DNA from: Pantoea sp. At-9b
GTDB lineage: Bacteria; Pseudomonadota; Gammaproteobacteria; Enterobacterales; Enterobacteriaceae
Length of the DNA: 64,000 nucleotides
Reading direction: 5' to 3'
NCBI RefSeq assembly: GCF_000175935.2
Contig: NC_014837.1
Span: 2,480,001-2,544,000 of the forward strand
Under the pieces are notes generated by a model. That model saw only the letters and a program-made list of their open reading frames with translations, searched no databases and was not told where the DNA came from. The position numbers were made by a program, and so were the translations under genes. This document shows, piece by piece, positions 1 through 7,010 of this stretch; position 1 is the first letter of the stretch, and every line of letters begins with the position of its first letter.

Positions 1-149
1 CTGCTCCTTTGCCTGACGCTGTTATCCGGCTGCACACCCGTCCCGCCTTCACCAGCGCCAGAGATTATCTGGACTGGATGTCCACGCGTGACCAGTTGCC
101 TGATACCGGGCAACAGCCTGAAAACGGCGGGCGATCTGGCGGCGGATAA
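1..149 (+). CDS. LysB-like spanin subunit (Rz-like), C-terminal part
   Basis: Reading frame 3 is open from the window edge to TAA at 147-149 and encodes 48 residues beginning APLPDAVIRLHTRPA. This resembles the conserved C-terminus of P2 LysB, the inner-membrane Rz-like protein that helps disrupt the envelope at lysis. It overlaps the LysC frame, the nested arrangement typical of Rz/Rz1 pairs. The start lies outside the window. The protein belongs to a decayed prophage, so activity is doubtful. Confidence 0.6.
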   Translation, partial: APLPDAVIRLHTRPAFTSARDYLDWMSTRDQLPDTGQQPENGGRSGGG

Positions 150-363
150 CCGACAGTTAGAGGCGGAGCTCGTCTCCTGCGGGTTGCAGGTGGAAACCAT
201 TAAAGACTGCCAGGAGGAACATGATGCTGAAACCGAAACAACTGCGCGAGGCGCTGACAGCCAGCGTCCCGATGCTGCAAAGAAGCGAACGTGTTTATCG
301 ATAACGGGCGCATTGTCTCGACGCTCGCGACCTCCCTGTCGTTTGAATATCAGTATCAGCTGA
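1..363 (+). CDS. LysC-like outer-membrane spanin lipoprotein (Rz1-like), 5'-partial
   Basis: Frame 1 is open from the window edge to 363. The first residues give a hydrophobic stretch followed by a lipobox, LLSGC, at residues 8-12, then a proline-rich segment, as in P2 LysC/Rz1 lipoproteins that span the periplasm with LysB. The frame overlaps LysB upstream and runs deep into the gpR gene. The C-terminal third after about residue 75 looks like read-through of gpR sequence and may exist only because the region is frameshifted. The start codon is outside the window. Confidence 0.6.
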   Translation: MLLCLTLLSGCTPVPPSPAPEIIWTGCPRVTSCLIPGNSLKTAGDLAADNRQLEAELVSCGLQVETIKDCQEEHDAETETTARGADSQRPDAAKKRTCLSITGALSRRSRPPCRLNISIS

Positions 364-679
364 ACATGGTGATCACCGACTACACCGGCGACATTGATCT
401 GCTGATTGTGCATTGCTGGCCTGGCTGCGGGTAAATGAACCCGACGTAATGGCAACGGAAGAAAAGCGACGCACCGGGTTTACGTTCAAAGCCGATGTGG
501 TCAGCGACACTGCCAGTGATATCTGTATTGATATTCAGATAACTGAGCGGGTGATCGTCAGGCAGGAAGGTGATGCGCTGCATGTTACACACGTTGGCGA
601 GAATCCTCTGCCGGAAAATGACGCCCGGCCGGTGCAGATGTATTCACAGGGTGAGCTTATCAGCGAATGGCTGTCATGA
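224..679 (+). pseudogene. P2 gpR-like tail completion protein, two frameshifts
   Basis: The product resembles P2 gpR, which finishes the tail before head joining. The start ATG at 224 follows an AGGAGG ribosome site and gives MLKPKQLREALTASVPMLQ in frame 2. The similarity then moves to frame 3 from about 294 (FIDNGRIVSTLATSLSFEYQYQ) and returns to frame 2 from about 413 (LAWLRVNEPDVMATEEKR) to the stop at 677-679. Two small indels therefore compensate each other, but the intervening frames contain stops, so no full-length protein is made. The last codons overlap the S start. Confidence 0.8.
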
Positions 680-1125
680 GCGGGCTGGAACTGGTCGAGG
701 ACAGGCTAAATGCGCTGATAAATAACCTGTCTGCACCGGCACGCAAAGAGATGGCACGAAATATTGCTAAGAAACTACGCGCCAGCCAGCAGCAGAACAT
801 CAAGCGCTATCAGGCACCGGACGGCACGCCCTTTAAACCCCGAAAAACGCAGCCGGTACGCAGCAAGAAAGGCCGGGTTAAGCGTGAGATGTTCACGAAG
901 CTGCGCACCGCAAAATACATGAAAGCAAAGGCTGACTCCGACAGCGCCATGATTGAATTTACCGGCCGCGTGCTGCGCATGGCCCGCGTGCATCATTACG
1001 GGCAGCGCGACTGGGCATCACGGAATGGTAAAGAGGTATTGTATGAGGCTCGTCCTTTGCTAGGTATAAATGAAAATGAGTTAAGGCTAATTGAGCAAGT
1101 TTTAATTGGGAGGTTAAGTGAGTGA
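676..1125 (+). CDS. P2 gpS-like tail completion protein
   Basis: This 149-residue frame resembles phage P2 gpS (virion morphogenesis family), which acts with gpR in tail completion. The basic N-terminal half contains the family-typical segment with RASQQQNIKRYQAPDGTPFKPR. I chose ATG 676, which overlaps the stop of R in an ATGA junction; an upstream in-frame ATG at 667 would add three residues. The frame is complete, but the neighbouring tail genes are broken, so it is probably non-functional as a structural gene. It ends 35 bases before the convergent cargo gene. Confidence 0.8.
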   Translation: MSGLELVEDRLNALINNLSAPARKEMARNIAKKLRASQQQNIKRYQAPDGTPFKPRKTQPVRSKKGRVKREMFTKLRTAKYMKAKADSDSAMIEFTGRVLRMARVHHYGQRDWASRNGKEVLYEARPLLGINENELRLIEQVLIGRLSE

Positions 1126-1160
1126 TTTACATCACTCACTTAATAGGAAAGTAATAAAAA

Positions 1161-2237
1161 TCAGATATCTCTAATGTATTTTATCATATCCATTGCAATC
1201 GGGAGGTATTCTGGAGATAATTTCTTATCTTCACAGTAATCAACTATAATCTTTAATCTTTCGGCAACAACTGTGAGAATGTCTTTGCAAAGACTCACTT
1301 CTGCAGCCATTAATTTGCTGGGGTAAATTTCAAAATTCTTAATTGTATTCTGCAAGTTAAGTGATTGAACCTCAACAATTGATACTTCCTTATGTATCTC
1401 AGAGTTTATAGCTGATAAATCCCCTTTAATAGCATCAGAGAAAAGATCGATGTCATATCGAAATGGATTGACTTCCTTATCAGCGAGGTAAAATTCGTAA
1501 TGCCCTGACTTGATTATTTCTTTCAAAATCAACTTGTCAACTTTCGGATCTTTGAGAGTCATTGTCGCATGATGGATGTCATTTATAGTCTCGACTTCAA
1601 CACCAGATTTCTTCAGGATTTTTTTTGCTGCTTTAACCCACTGAACCGTGCTTTCCTGATGCTTCCTGTGAATCGTTGGGGCTAATGCATGAGCCAACTC
1701 ATCTTCAGTTGCTTCTTTTAAAGCATTTTCGACAGGAATTAGAAACGGGGATCTTTCTAGATCGCCCGGGGAGCAATAATTGACATTCTCGACAATTTTG
1801 ACACCGCCGGCCTTATAACACTGAGCAACGAGTCTTGAGCAAAACTGACCTTTGACATTTGCTGTTTTAGGTTTTTTATCCTTCCCTGCTTTTATAGCCT
1901 CAGATGTACTATAGCTTGAGCCTACTAAAGTGCGTGATGTTGTAGTTATTAACTTCATGACATCAGCATTAACCTCACTTTTTAGGCGTAATACTTTAAT
2001 GTCATTTTCCCCGACAACTGCAAATCTATTGGGGACTTTACTAAAAACACCTCCATTAGATGTGGCTTCAATTATTGTTGAACCTTCATAGAGCATAGCG
2101 TGCGAATAATAACTTTTTGTCACTTTTATGATTGCTTGGCTATGAATTTTATACCCATGCTCTAAAATTATATCCCCAGGCATTAGCGCGCCCAAATTAA
2201 GTATGTATTTTTTCCTAATATCTGTCACAGCATCCAC
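1161..2237 (-). CDS. Permuted papain-like (YaeF/YiiX-type, NlpC/P60 superfamily) hydrolase, prophage cargo
   Basis: This 358-residue protein is encoded against the direction of the tail genes, in AT-rich DNA unlike its neighbours. Residues 15-170 look like a circularly permuted papain-like (YiiX/YaeF) domain: PGDIILEHG near 20-28, the probable catalytic histidine at 46 in SHAMLYEG, a glutamate at 57 in IIEA, and the probable nucleophile Cys133 in FCSRLVAQCY, followed by YCSPGDLERSPFL. Residues 180-358 are helical with no family I recognise. There is no signal peptide or membrane segment, so a cytoplasmic enzyme is likely. GTG 2237 has an AAGGAA site 8 bases upstream. In P2-type phages this slot carries variable lysogenic-conversion genes. 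A role in defence, toxicity or host modification is inference only. Confidence 0.75.
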   Translation of the reverse strand: MDAVTDIRKKYILNLGALMPGDIILEHGYKIHSQAIIKVTKSYYSHAMLYEGSTIIEATSNGGVFSKVPNRFAVVGENDIKVLRLKSEVNADVMKLITTTSRTLVGSSYSTSEAIKAGKDKKPKTANVKGQFCSRLVAQCYKAGGVKIVENVNYCSPGDLERSPFLIPVENALKEATEDELAHALAPTIHRKHQESTVQWVKAAKKILKKSGVEVETINDIHHATMTLKDPKVDKLILKEIIKSGHYEFYLADKEVNPFRYDIDLFSDAIKGDLSAINSEIHKEVSIVEVQSLNLQNTIKNFEIYPSKLMAAEVSLCKDILTVVAERLKIIVDYCEDKKLSPEYLPIAMDMIKYIRDI

Positions 2238-2340
2238 TTTTATTTTCCTTTTTTATGTACGAATGTTCACGTTTGTTTGCCAGTCAACTAATAAACGACA
2301 ACCAATGGTAAATCTTTAGAGGAAGATTAAATATCTTATA

Positions 2341-2921
2341 ATGAACTCTGAAATCTCCGAAATCCTGCGCCTGCTGCGCAACCTGATCCGCAGTGGCACC
2401 GTTTCCGCCGGAAATCTGGACGACGGGCAATGCCGATCGATACAGGAAACAATACCACCGGCTGGCTGAATGCCCACGCGGGAAAAAACCGTTCATGGAA
2501 TGCGCCGTCAGTAGGCGAACAGATGCTCATCCTTTGCCTGGGCGGAGAACTCGATACCGGCTTTGTGCTACCCGGCATTTTCTCCGATGACAACCCGGCC
2601 CCGTCAGCCTCTGCGGATGCGGTGCACTGGTCCTTTCCCGACGGCGCGGTGATTAAGTACGAACCGGAAACCGGCGCGCTGACGGCAAGCGGTACTCAGA
2701 CCGCCACCATCAAAGCCGCCGTCAAAATTCTGCTGGATGTGCCAGAGGTGGAATGCACCACCCTGCTCAAAACCGCCACGCTGAAAGTGACGCAGGGCGG
2801 CACGATGGAGGGCGCTATCAAACACAGCGGCAGCAGCTTCAGCTCTGACGGTGTAATCGTACATGCCCATAAACATGGCAGCGTCCAGCGCAGCACCTCT
2901 ATGACGGAGGGCACCGAGTGA
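2341..2921 (+). pseudogene. P2 gpV-like baseplate spike protein, frameshifted
   Basis: The product resembles P2 gpV, the membrane-piercing baseplate spike. Translation begins at ATG 2341 after a GAGGAAG site and gives MNSEISEILRLLRNLIRSGT in frame 1. At about 2432, just after the codons for DDGQCR, similarity jumps to frame 3, where IDTGNNTTGWLNA, SVGEQMLILCLGGELDTGFV and the C-terminal HAHKH metal-site-like motif continue to 2921. A single indel explains the break. The 3' end overlaps the GTG start of W. Confidence 0.85.
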
Positions 2922-3268
2922 CAACCGAAAAATACATCGGCATGAACCGCGAAACCGGCAAAGCCCTGACCGGCCTCGAACATATCCAGCAGTCCATTCG
3001 CGACATTCTGGTGACGCCGATTGGCTCCAGGGTGATGCGTCGCAAGTATGGCTCACTGCTGTCAGCGCTAATCGACCAGCCACAGAATGCTGCGTTGCGC
3101 CTCCAGATTATGTCGGCCTGCTATGTGGCGATCATCCAGTGGGAGCCGCGCGTAAAGCTGACCGGCATCAGCTACGAATCCGATTTTAACGGCGGCATGG
3201 TGGTCGAGCTGACCGGCAACCGTACCGACACCGCACAGACCTTTTCCTTAACCGTCCCTGTGAGCTGA
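2918..3268 (+). CDS. P2 gpW-like baseplate assembly protein
   Basis: This 116-residue protein belongs to the phage baseplate family that includes P2 gpW and T4 gp25, the wedge component that nucleates sheath assembly. The conserved core runs from GLEHIQQSIRDILVTPIGSR to the RRKYGS motif. The GTG start overlaps the gpV stop, as expected for translational coupling. The frame is intact and of normal length, but the flanking baseplate genes V and J are disrupted. Confidence 0.85.
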   Translation: MTTEKYIGMNRETGKALTGLEHIQQSIRDILVTPIGSRVMRRKYGSLLSALIDQPQNAALRLQIMSACYVAIIQWEPRVKLTGISYESDFNGGMVVELTGNRTDTAQTFSLTVPVS

Positions 3269-3272
3269 GAAC

Positions 3273-4181
3273 ATGGCAACTATCGACCTGAGCCAGCTGC
3301 CCGCGCCCGACGTGGTGGAAACGCTGGACTATGAAACCCTGCTGGCCGAACGCAAAGCCACGCTGATTTCGCTCTTCCCGGAAGAACAGCAGGCCGCTAT
3401 CGCCGCCACGCTTGCGCTGGAGTCTGATCCCATCGTTAAGATTCTGGAGGAAAACGCTTACCGTGAGCTGATCCTGCGCCAGCGCATCAATGAAGCGGCG
3501 CAGGCGGTTATGGTTGCTTACGCACTGGATGCCGACCTTGACCAGCTCGGCGCAAACAACGGCGTCATCCGCCTGACCATCACCCCAGCCGACGACACCA
3601 CCATTCCGCCCACGGCGGCAGAGATGGAGGGCAGCGATGATTTCCGCGCCCGTATCGCGGCCGCCTTCGAGGGGCTGAGTGTCGCCGGGCCGACCGGTGC
3701 CTATAAGTATCACGCAAAAAGCGCCGACGGCCGGGTGGCAGATGCGTCAGCTATCAGCCCGTCACCTGCGGTTGTCACCGTCACCATCCTTGCCCGCGAG
3801 GGTAACGGCGTGGCAGATGATGATCTGCTGGTCGTGGTGGATGCCGCGCTGAACGATGAAGACGTGCGGCCGGTGGCCGACCGCGTCAGCGTGCAGTCGG
3901 CCGACATCGTGAATTATGAGATTTAGGCCGGGCTGTATCTCTATCCGGGGCCGGAGGCCGAACCCATCCGCGCCGCCTCAGAGGCAAAACTCGTTGCCTA
4001 TATCACCGCGCAGAAGCGCCTCGGGCGGGATATCCGCCTCTCAGCCCTGTATGCCGCCATGCACGTTGAAGGCGTGCAGCGCGTCAACCTGATTAAGCCG
4101 GTTGCCGATGTGGTGCTGGATAAAACGCAGGCGGCGTACTGCACCGGCTATGTACTGACCGTGGGGGGATCGGATGAGTGA
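3273..4181 (+). pseudogene. P2 gpJ-like baseplate protein with in-frame amber codon
   Basis: The sequence resembles P2 gpJ over its whole length of about 302 residues. After residue 217 the frame meets TAG at 3924-3926, then continues in the same frame with AGLYLYPGPEAEPIRAA and later LGRDIRLSALYAAMHVEGVQ to the natural stop at 4179-4181. The stop replaces a single residue and no indel is needed. The baseplate protein would be truncated by about a quarter. The 3' end overlaps the start of I. Confidence 0.9.
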
Positions 4182-4347
4182 TCGCCTGGTTCCCACCGGT
4201 TCATCATCGCTTGAGGTTGCCGCTGCCAGCTACTGCAGCGACCTGCTGACTGTTTATTCCTATACCCTTGAAACATCAGTACCGGCGGCGCGGCCGGGCT
4301 GGCAAACGTTGCAGCGCTCGGGACGAAGCTGCAAATCATACAAATAG
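4174..4347 (+). pseudogene. P2 gpI-like tail protein, N-terminal remnant
   Basis: ATG 4174 overlaps the gpJ stop, and the first residues, MSDRLVPTGSSSLEVAAA, match the N-terminus of P2 gpI. After about 22 residues the similarity ends and the frame reads out of register into gpH sequence until TAG at 4345. About 150 residues of gpI are missing. This looks like one deletion joining the start of I to the start of H. Confidence 0.75.
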
Positions 4348-4445
4348 CGGTTGGTGGCGGTTGCAGCACGCTGCCGACGCCTGACGCATCACAGACGGCG
4401 CTCATCGGTGAGAAATGCCGCCTTTACTCTTCATCTTTATCCTAA
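4272..4445 (+). pseudogene. P2 gpH-like tail fibre, N-terminal fragment
   Basis: Frame 3 encodes STGGAAGLANVAALGTKLQI followed by AVGGGCSTLPTPDASQTALIGE. These are the conserved N-terminal residues of P2-type tail fibres, in which a GAAKLA..AALGTKLQI..AVGDG pattern is usual. The frame stops at TAA 4443-4445 after about 58 codons, and the rest of the fibre, its chaperone and the sheath and tube genes are absent. The glycine doublet where most homologues have AVGDG shows further drift. Confidence 0.75.
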
Positions 4446-4517
4446 GGAAGGTTGTCATTAAAAAACTTTCCCGGATAGGTCGATTTTGTTTGCTGATTTT
4501 CGCCCAACGGCTGAGTT

Positions 4518-4784
4518 CTACTTCTCAGGAAGCTGTACTTCTACAAAGATATCAATTAGCTTGCCGGATTCATCTAGGCATATAGTGACTCGTCCTTCGA
4601 CGATATCTTTTATTAGCTCATCACCCTTTCTATAAATCTGACACTCTCTTCCAAGGAGCTCCCTTGCAAGCTGCCCTATTGTTGATACTGAAACAGGCCA
4701 AACTGTGATGGTAGGATCATTACTATTAAGAATTCTACTTATGGACGTATACCACGGCCACGGTACAGGTCTGTTATCACTCAT
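4518..4784 (-). CDS. Small protein of unknown function next to the tail-fibre remnant
   Basis: This 88-residue acidic protein is preceded by AGGGGG seven bases before ATG 4784, a strong ribosome site that supports it as a real gene. I do not recognise the family. The C-terminal half (KGDELIKDIVEGRVTICLDE) looks like a small alpha/beta fold, and there is no signal peptide or membrane segment. Its place just beyond a truncated tail fibre is where P2-like phages often carry cargo, so a phage-derived accessory gene is plausible. An immunity-type protein is possible but unsupported. Confidence 0.5.
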   Translation of the reverse strand: MSDNRPVPWPWYTSISRILNSNDPTITVWPVSVSTIGQLARELLGRECQIYRKGDELIKDIVEGRVTICLDESGKLIDIFVEVQLPEK

Positions 4785-5112
4785 ATCTACCCCCTGCTAT
4801 CAGCGGATATCCGCCTGATTATTTAAGCAGGATTTTTGTGAAGATTGCACAGTACCCTGTGATTTTGAGATTTGGACATCATTTCATGATGCTGACGGAC
4901 TGGTGCGGTATCCAGCCACCGGATGGATAACCACGCTGTGATGTCGTGATATTTTACTATTGGATTTGGTTACAGACCTCGCAATCAACCTGCTGAGCCT
5001 AACCGGCAAAAATTCGCACATCCATCAATTGATACGTAGCACCAAAGGGGCTATTATTCGTCACGTAGTGTAACAACCTAAATCCCGGCAGAGTTTTTTG
5101 ACAGGTGCGCTG
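4785..5112. other. Intergenic stretch without a recognisable gene
   Basis: About 330 bases separate the small unknown gene from the HTH regulator. I see no open frame of note and no phage att, Ogr-like or integrase sequence. It presumably holds the two divergent promoters. Confidence 0.4.
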
Positions 5113-5376
5113 ATGAGACTGATTAAACAATATTCCCCACCAACGACAGATGACCTGATCCACCTTAAAGATGATTTGGGCTACACCGGTAACCAGATGG
5201 CTGACTTAGTCGGGGTTGCAAGTAACAGCCAATGGCGCAAATACACTGGTGGTGAAACACCCCGCGAGATGTCTCCGCACATTCTGTTCTTTCTGGCTGC
5301 TCAACTGACTTTGTCAGAAGATGAGTTGAGCAAGGTGCTTCATAAGATGCAGGAGATTGGTGCAGAGATTAAATAA
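5113..5376 (+). CDS. Small XRE-type helix-turn-helix regulator
   Basis: This 87-residue protein contains a helix-turn-helix: helices DDLIHLKDDLG, YTGNQMADLVGV and NSQWRKYTGGETPREM fit a phage-type or XRE-like DNA-binding fold seen in small enterobacterial regulators. I preferred ATG 5113 over the upstream TTG at 5098 because an AGGTG sequence lies at a suitable distance and the shorter form matches the usual start MRLIKQY. A terminator-like hairpin follows immediately. The target is unknown. It lies beside hicB in the accessory region and may be an orphan phage or toxin-antitoxin regulator. Confidence 0.65.
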   Translation: MRLIKQYSPPTTDDLIHLKDDLGYTGNQMADLVGVASNSQWRKYTGGETPREMSPHILFFLAAQLTLSEDELSKVLHKMQEIGAEIK

Positions 5377-5401
5377 AAAAGCCCACCAAAGTTGGCTTTT
5401 G
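5377..5401. terminator. Terminator-like hairpin between HTH gene and hicB
   Basis: AAAAGCC and GGCTTTT form a stem with a 10-base loop and are flanked by A and T runs. It can terminate the HTH gene and possibly the convergent hicB transcript. Confidence 0.55.
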
Positions 5402-5424
5402 CAAATAAGCACCATATTAGTATT

Positions 5425-5832
5425 TTATGATGCTAATAATTCCAACCGCTTACCCAACGCCGCCAGCGCTTTCTGTATTGTGTCGATTTTGGTGACGTGT
5501 TGCAGATTGAATATCCGTGTCACTTCCTGTTTTGTAACGCCTATGCGTTTAGCCAGCTCAACCTGAGTTAAGCCGGAATCAACGAACGCGCTGAGCATAA
5601 GCACCTTTGCCATCACACTGGCTGGCACTTCCACGAAATCGCCGGTTATCACTCCTGGCTCCGGGATTTTTCTGCCCTCTTCAAAATAAAACTCGAAGGC
5701 TGTCACTAGCGCATCAATCCCCATTCCTAATGCCTCTTCACGGGTATCCCCCTGTGTCAAAGCCTCCGGGATATCCGGGAACGAAACGAAAAACCCGCCT
5801 TCGCACGGTTCAAGATTTATAGGATATCGCAT
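5425..5832 (-). CDS. hicB: HicB-family antitoxin, orphan
   Basis: This 135-residue protein matches E. coli-type HicB, the antitoxin that binds and masks the mRNA-cleaving HicA toxin. The N-terminal half has the partial RNase H fold signature (MRYPINLEPCEGGFFVSFPD, then PEALTQGDTREEAL). The C-terminal half is a helix-turn-helix (GLTQVELAKRIGVTKQEVTR) that represses the operon. I chose ATG 5832 by homology; an in-frame ATG at 5862 would add ten residues read from hicA remnants. The partner hicA immediately upstream is destroyed, so HicB is an orphan. It may act only as a DNA-binding repressor or protect against HicA from elsewhere. Confidence 0.85.
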   Translation of the reverse strand: MRYPINLEPCEGGFFVSFPDIPEALTQGDTREEALGMGIDALVTAFEFYFEEGRKIPEPGVITGDFVEVPASVMAKVLMLSAFVDSGLTQVELAKRIGVTKQEVTRIFNLQHVTKIDTIQKALAALGKRLELLAS

Positions 5833-5883
5833 ATCGTTTTGATGAATATCCGCGAGTACCAACCCTGCAGGATCAGTTTGTGA

Positions 5884-6005
5884 TTTCAGGCCAATCTACT
5901 AGAGTATCGCCTTTCGCAGTGGTTCTTTTATCTCAGATGGGCAGCACCGTTTGAAACCTCAACTTCCTGAGATTCAAGCCACTGCCTGAACTCGCTTTGC
6001 TTCAC
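5884..6005 (-). pseudogene. hicA: hicA toxin remnant
   Basis: Starting from GTG 6005, downstream of a GAGG site, the frame reads KQSEFRQWLESQEVEVSNGAAHL, close to the first 24 residues of E. coli HicA. About 15 residues, including the catalytic-histidine region with the RSVMPRHP stretch, are then missing. A different frame gives EIKEPLRKAIL, then two consecutive TAG codons, then IGLK, matching the normal C-terminus. A frame-shifting deletion plus nonsense mutations have removed the toxin. This remnant is too short and broken to appear as an open frame. Confidence 0.8.
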
Positions 6006-6037
6006 CACTCCTCAATTCTGTTGAGCTTGTGATTACA

Positions 6038-6055
6038 GTAAGCATTAATGCTTAC
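6038..6055. promoter_or_regulatory. Perfect 18-bp palindrome upstream of hicA, likely HicB operator
   Basis: GTAAGCATTAATGCTTAC is perfectly self-complementary and lies about 33 bases upstream of the hicA start. HicB proteins with a C-terminal helix-turn-helix bind palindromes in their own promoters. Function as the operator is inferred from position and symmetry. Confidence 0.6.
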
Positions 6056-6269
6056 GTTATCAACATTTTTGTTTACTCGGATATACGAAGAGACTTCAAG
6101 ACACGCAGAGGCTCTTGCATCAGACGGGAACCAATTAGGAATTTGATATTATTCAGTTTTCAGTGAAATAATGTTACACGATGATGTGGCTTAACTTGCG
6201 ATTAATTGCATCAGCAAGATACTGAAACGGTAGACCTCGAAAGAAACCGAGGCCAACAGAGAAAGGGGT

Positions 6270-6317
6270 ATGACGAAATTAATCATCATCCTGATTATTT
6301 TCTCTGTTATTAGCTAG
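6270..6317 (+). CDS. Ibs-like hydrophobic micro-ORF (possible type I toxin)
   Basis: ATG 6270 follows GAGAAAGGGG and encodes the 15-residue peptide MTKLIIILIIFSVIS before TAG. The charge-then-hydrophobic pattern is like the Ibs membrane toxins of enterobacteria (MMKLVIILIVLLLIS...). Readthrough of the TAG would give PAY and a stop, close to the usual Ibs ending. Ibs genes are controlled by an antisense Sib RNA over the coding region. The structured GC-rich sequence at 6326-6366 could belong to such an RNA. Similarity is short, and the early stop may mean decay. Confidence 0.4.
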   Translation: MTKLIIILIIFSVIS

Positions 6318-6391
6318 CCAGCTTACTAAGCCCCGTTAGGCGAGGGGGAGAAATCCCCGACAACCCCTTACTCAAAAATTGAGGATTGAAC

Positions 6392-6577
6392 ATGACACAG
6401 TCAACTGTCGACCGGCAGAAAAAGAGCGATGAAAAGCGAGGCATGAAAGTGAAAGGTATCAAGCTGCATACTGACACTATCACCTTGCTTGAATCGCTCT
6501 CAGCGCAAACAGGGGAACCACAGTCAGCTATTGTGACCAAGGCTCTTGCAATGTTTGCTGCCAGTCTTGAAATGTAA
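6392..6577 (+). CDS. Ribbon-helix-helix-like small DNA-binding protein (paralogue 1)
   Basis: This 61-residue protein has a basic N-terminus (DRQKKSDEKRG), a likely beta strand (VKGIKLHTDT) and two helices (ITLLESLSAQ, QSAIVTKALAMFAASL), fitting a CopG/Arc-like ribbon-helix-helix dimer. ATG 6392 is preceded by GAGGATTG. A related gene lies at 45547-45735 in this window and shares the QK-SDEKRG-K-K-KL core, so the pair is paralogous. No toxin gene follows it. A transcriptional or plasmid/phage regulatory role is inferred; the target is unknown. Confidence 0.65.
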   Translation: MTQSTVDRQKKSDEKRGMKVKGIKLHTDTITLLESLSAQTGEPQSAIVTKALAMFAASLEM

Positions 6578-7010
6578 TCGCAAAACTTCCTGATTTTGAG
6601 AATAGCAGGCCACAGAGAACAACCATAGATCACATCTGGATTGCCAATTAAGGCTGCGGCTCTGTTATGGTCCTGAAAAAAGAATCGAACCTCTGACCAT
6701 GCAGCCGTTTTGCCTCTGAATCAGGTTGATTAAATTAGATATTTGTCGCTGTTTTTGATGGGCAGCAGTCGAAATCTGTTGCGGCGCGCTTTGACTCTCA
6801 CAGAGCGATGGGACTTGTTTACTCTTTAAGTTAACGCGCTAAACAACAAGGCGTAACTTCAACTCTTGGGAGTTATATTTCTGTAAATCGAAAGAGTAAA
6901 TAGCTCGCGATAAATTTATGTACTATTTATTATTGAACCATGCCTTCACTTTATTAAGCACCGCCTGAGCAAACGCCTTTTGATGTCCAGTTTTACGATC
7001 AGAAGATGCG
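6578..7010. other. Intergenic, remnants of mobile DNA
   Basis: This 430-base stretch holds the tRNA-like fragment described separately and no convincing gene. A reverse frame ending at 6923 contains GHQKAFAQAVLNKVKAWFNN, which could be the tail of a lost gene, but its upstream part is only the shadow of the integrase fragment. Confidence 0.35.
6668..6725 (-). other. tRNA-like fragment (T arm, acceptor 3' end and CCA)
   Basis: On the minus strand a 58-base stretch contains GAGGTTCGATTC, typical of a tRNA T arm. It ends TTTCAGG-A-CCA, and the 5' bases CCTGA can pair with TCAGG as an acceptor stem. It is about 18 bases shorter than a tRNA and no proper D arm or anticodon stem is visible, so it is not a functional tRNA. 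A remnant left by an integration event is the simplest reading, given the nearby integrase fragment. Confidence 0.35.

Larger units (their letters stand above)
1..4445 (+). mobile_element. Degenerate P2-like prophage, lysis and tail region
   Basis: Gene order lysB-lysC-R-S-[cargo]-V-W-J-I-H is that of the P2 late lysis and tail operons, and each product is recognisable by similarity to its P2 counterpart. The element is not functional as seen: R has two compensating frameshifts, V has one frameshift, J has an in-frame TAG, and I and H are reduced to fused fragments by a deletion. S and W are intact. The element continues beyond the left edge, so head genes, integrase and the left attachment site cannot be judged. 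A cargo gene on the opposite strand interrupts the tail genes between S and V. Confidence 0.9.

Noticed and set aside
6668..6725. Functional tRNA gene
   Set aside because: T arm and CCA end are present but the D arm and anticodon stem cannot be formed; kept only as a remnant.
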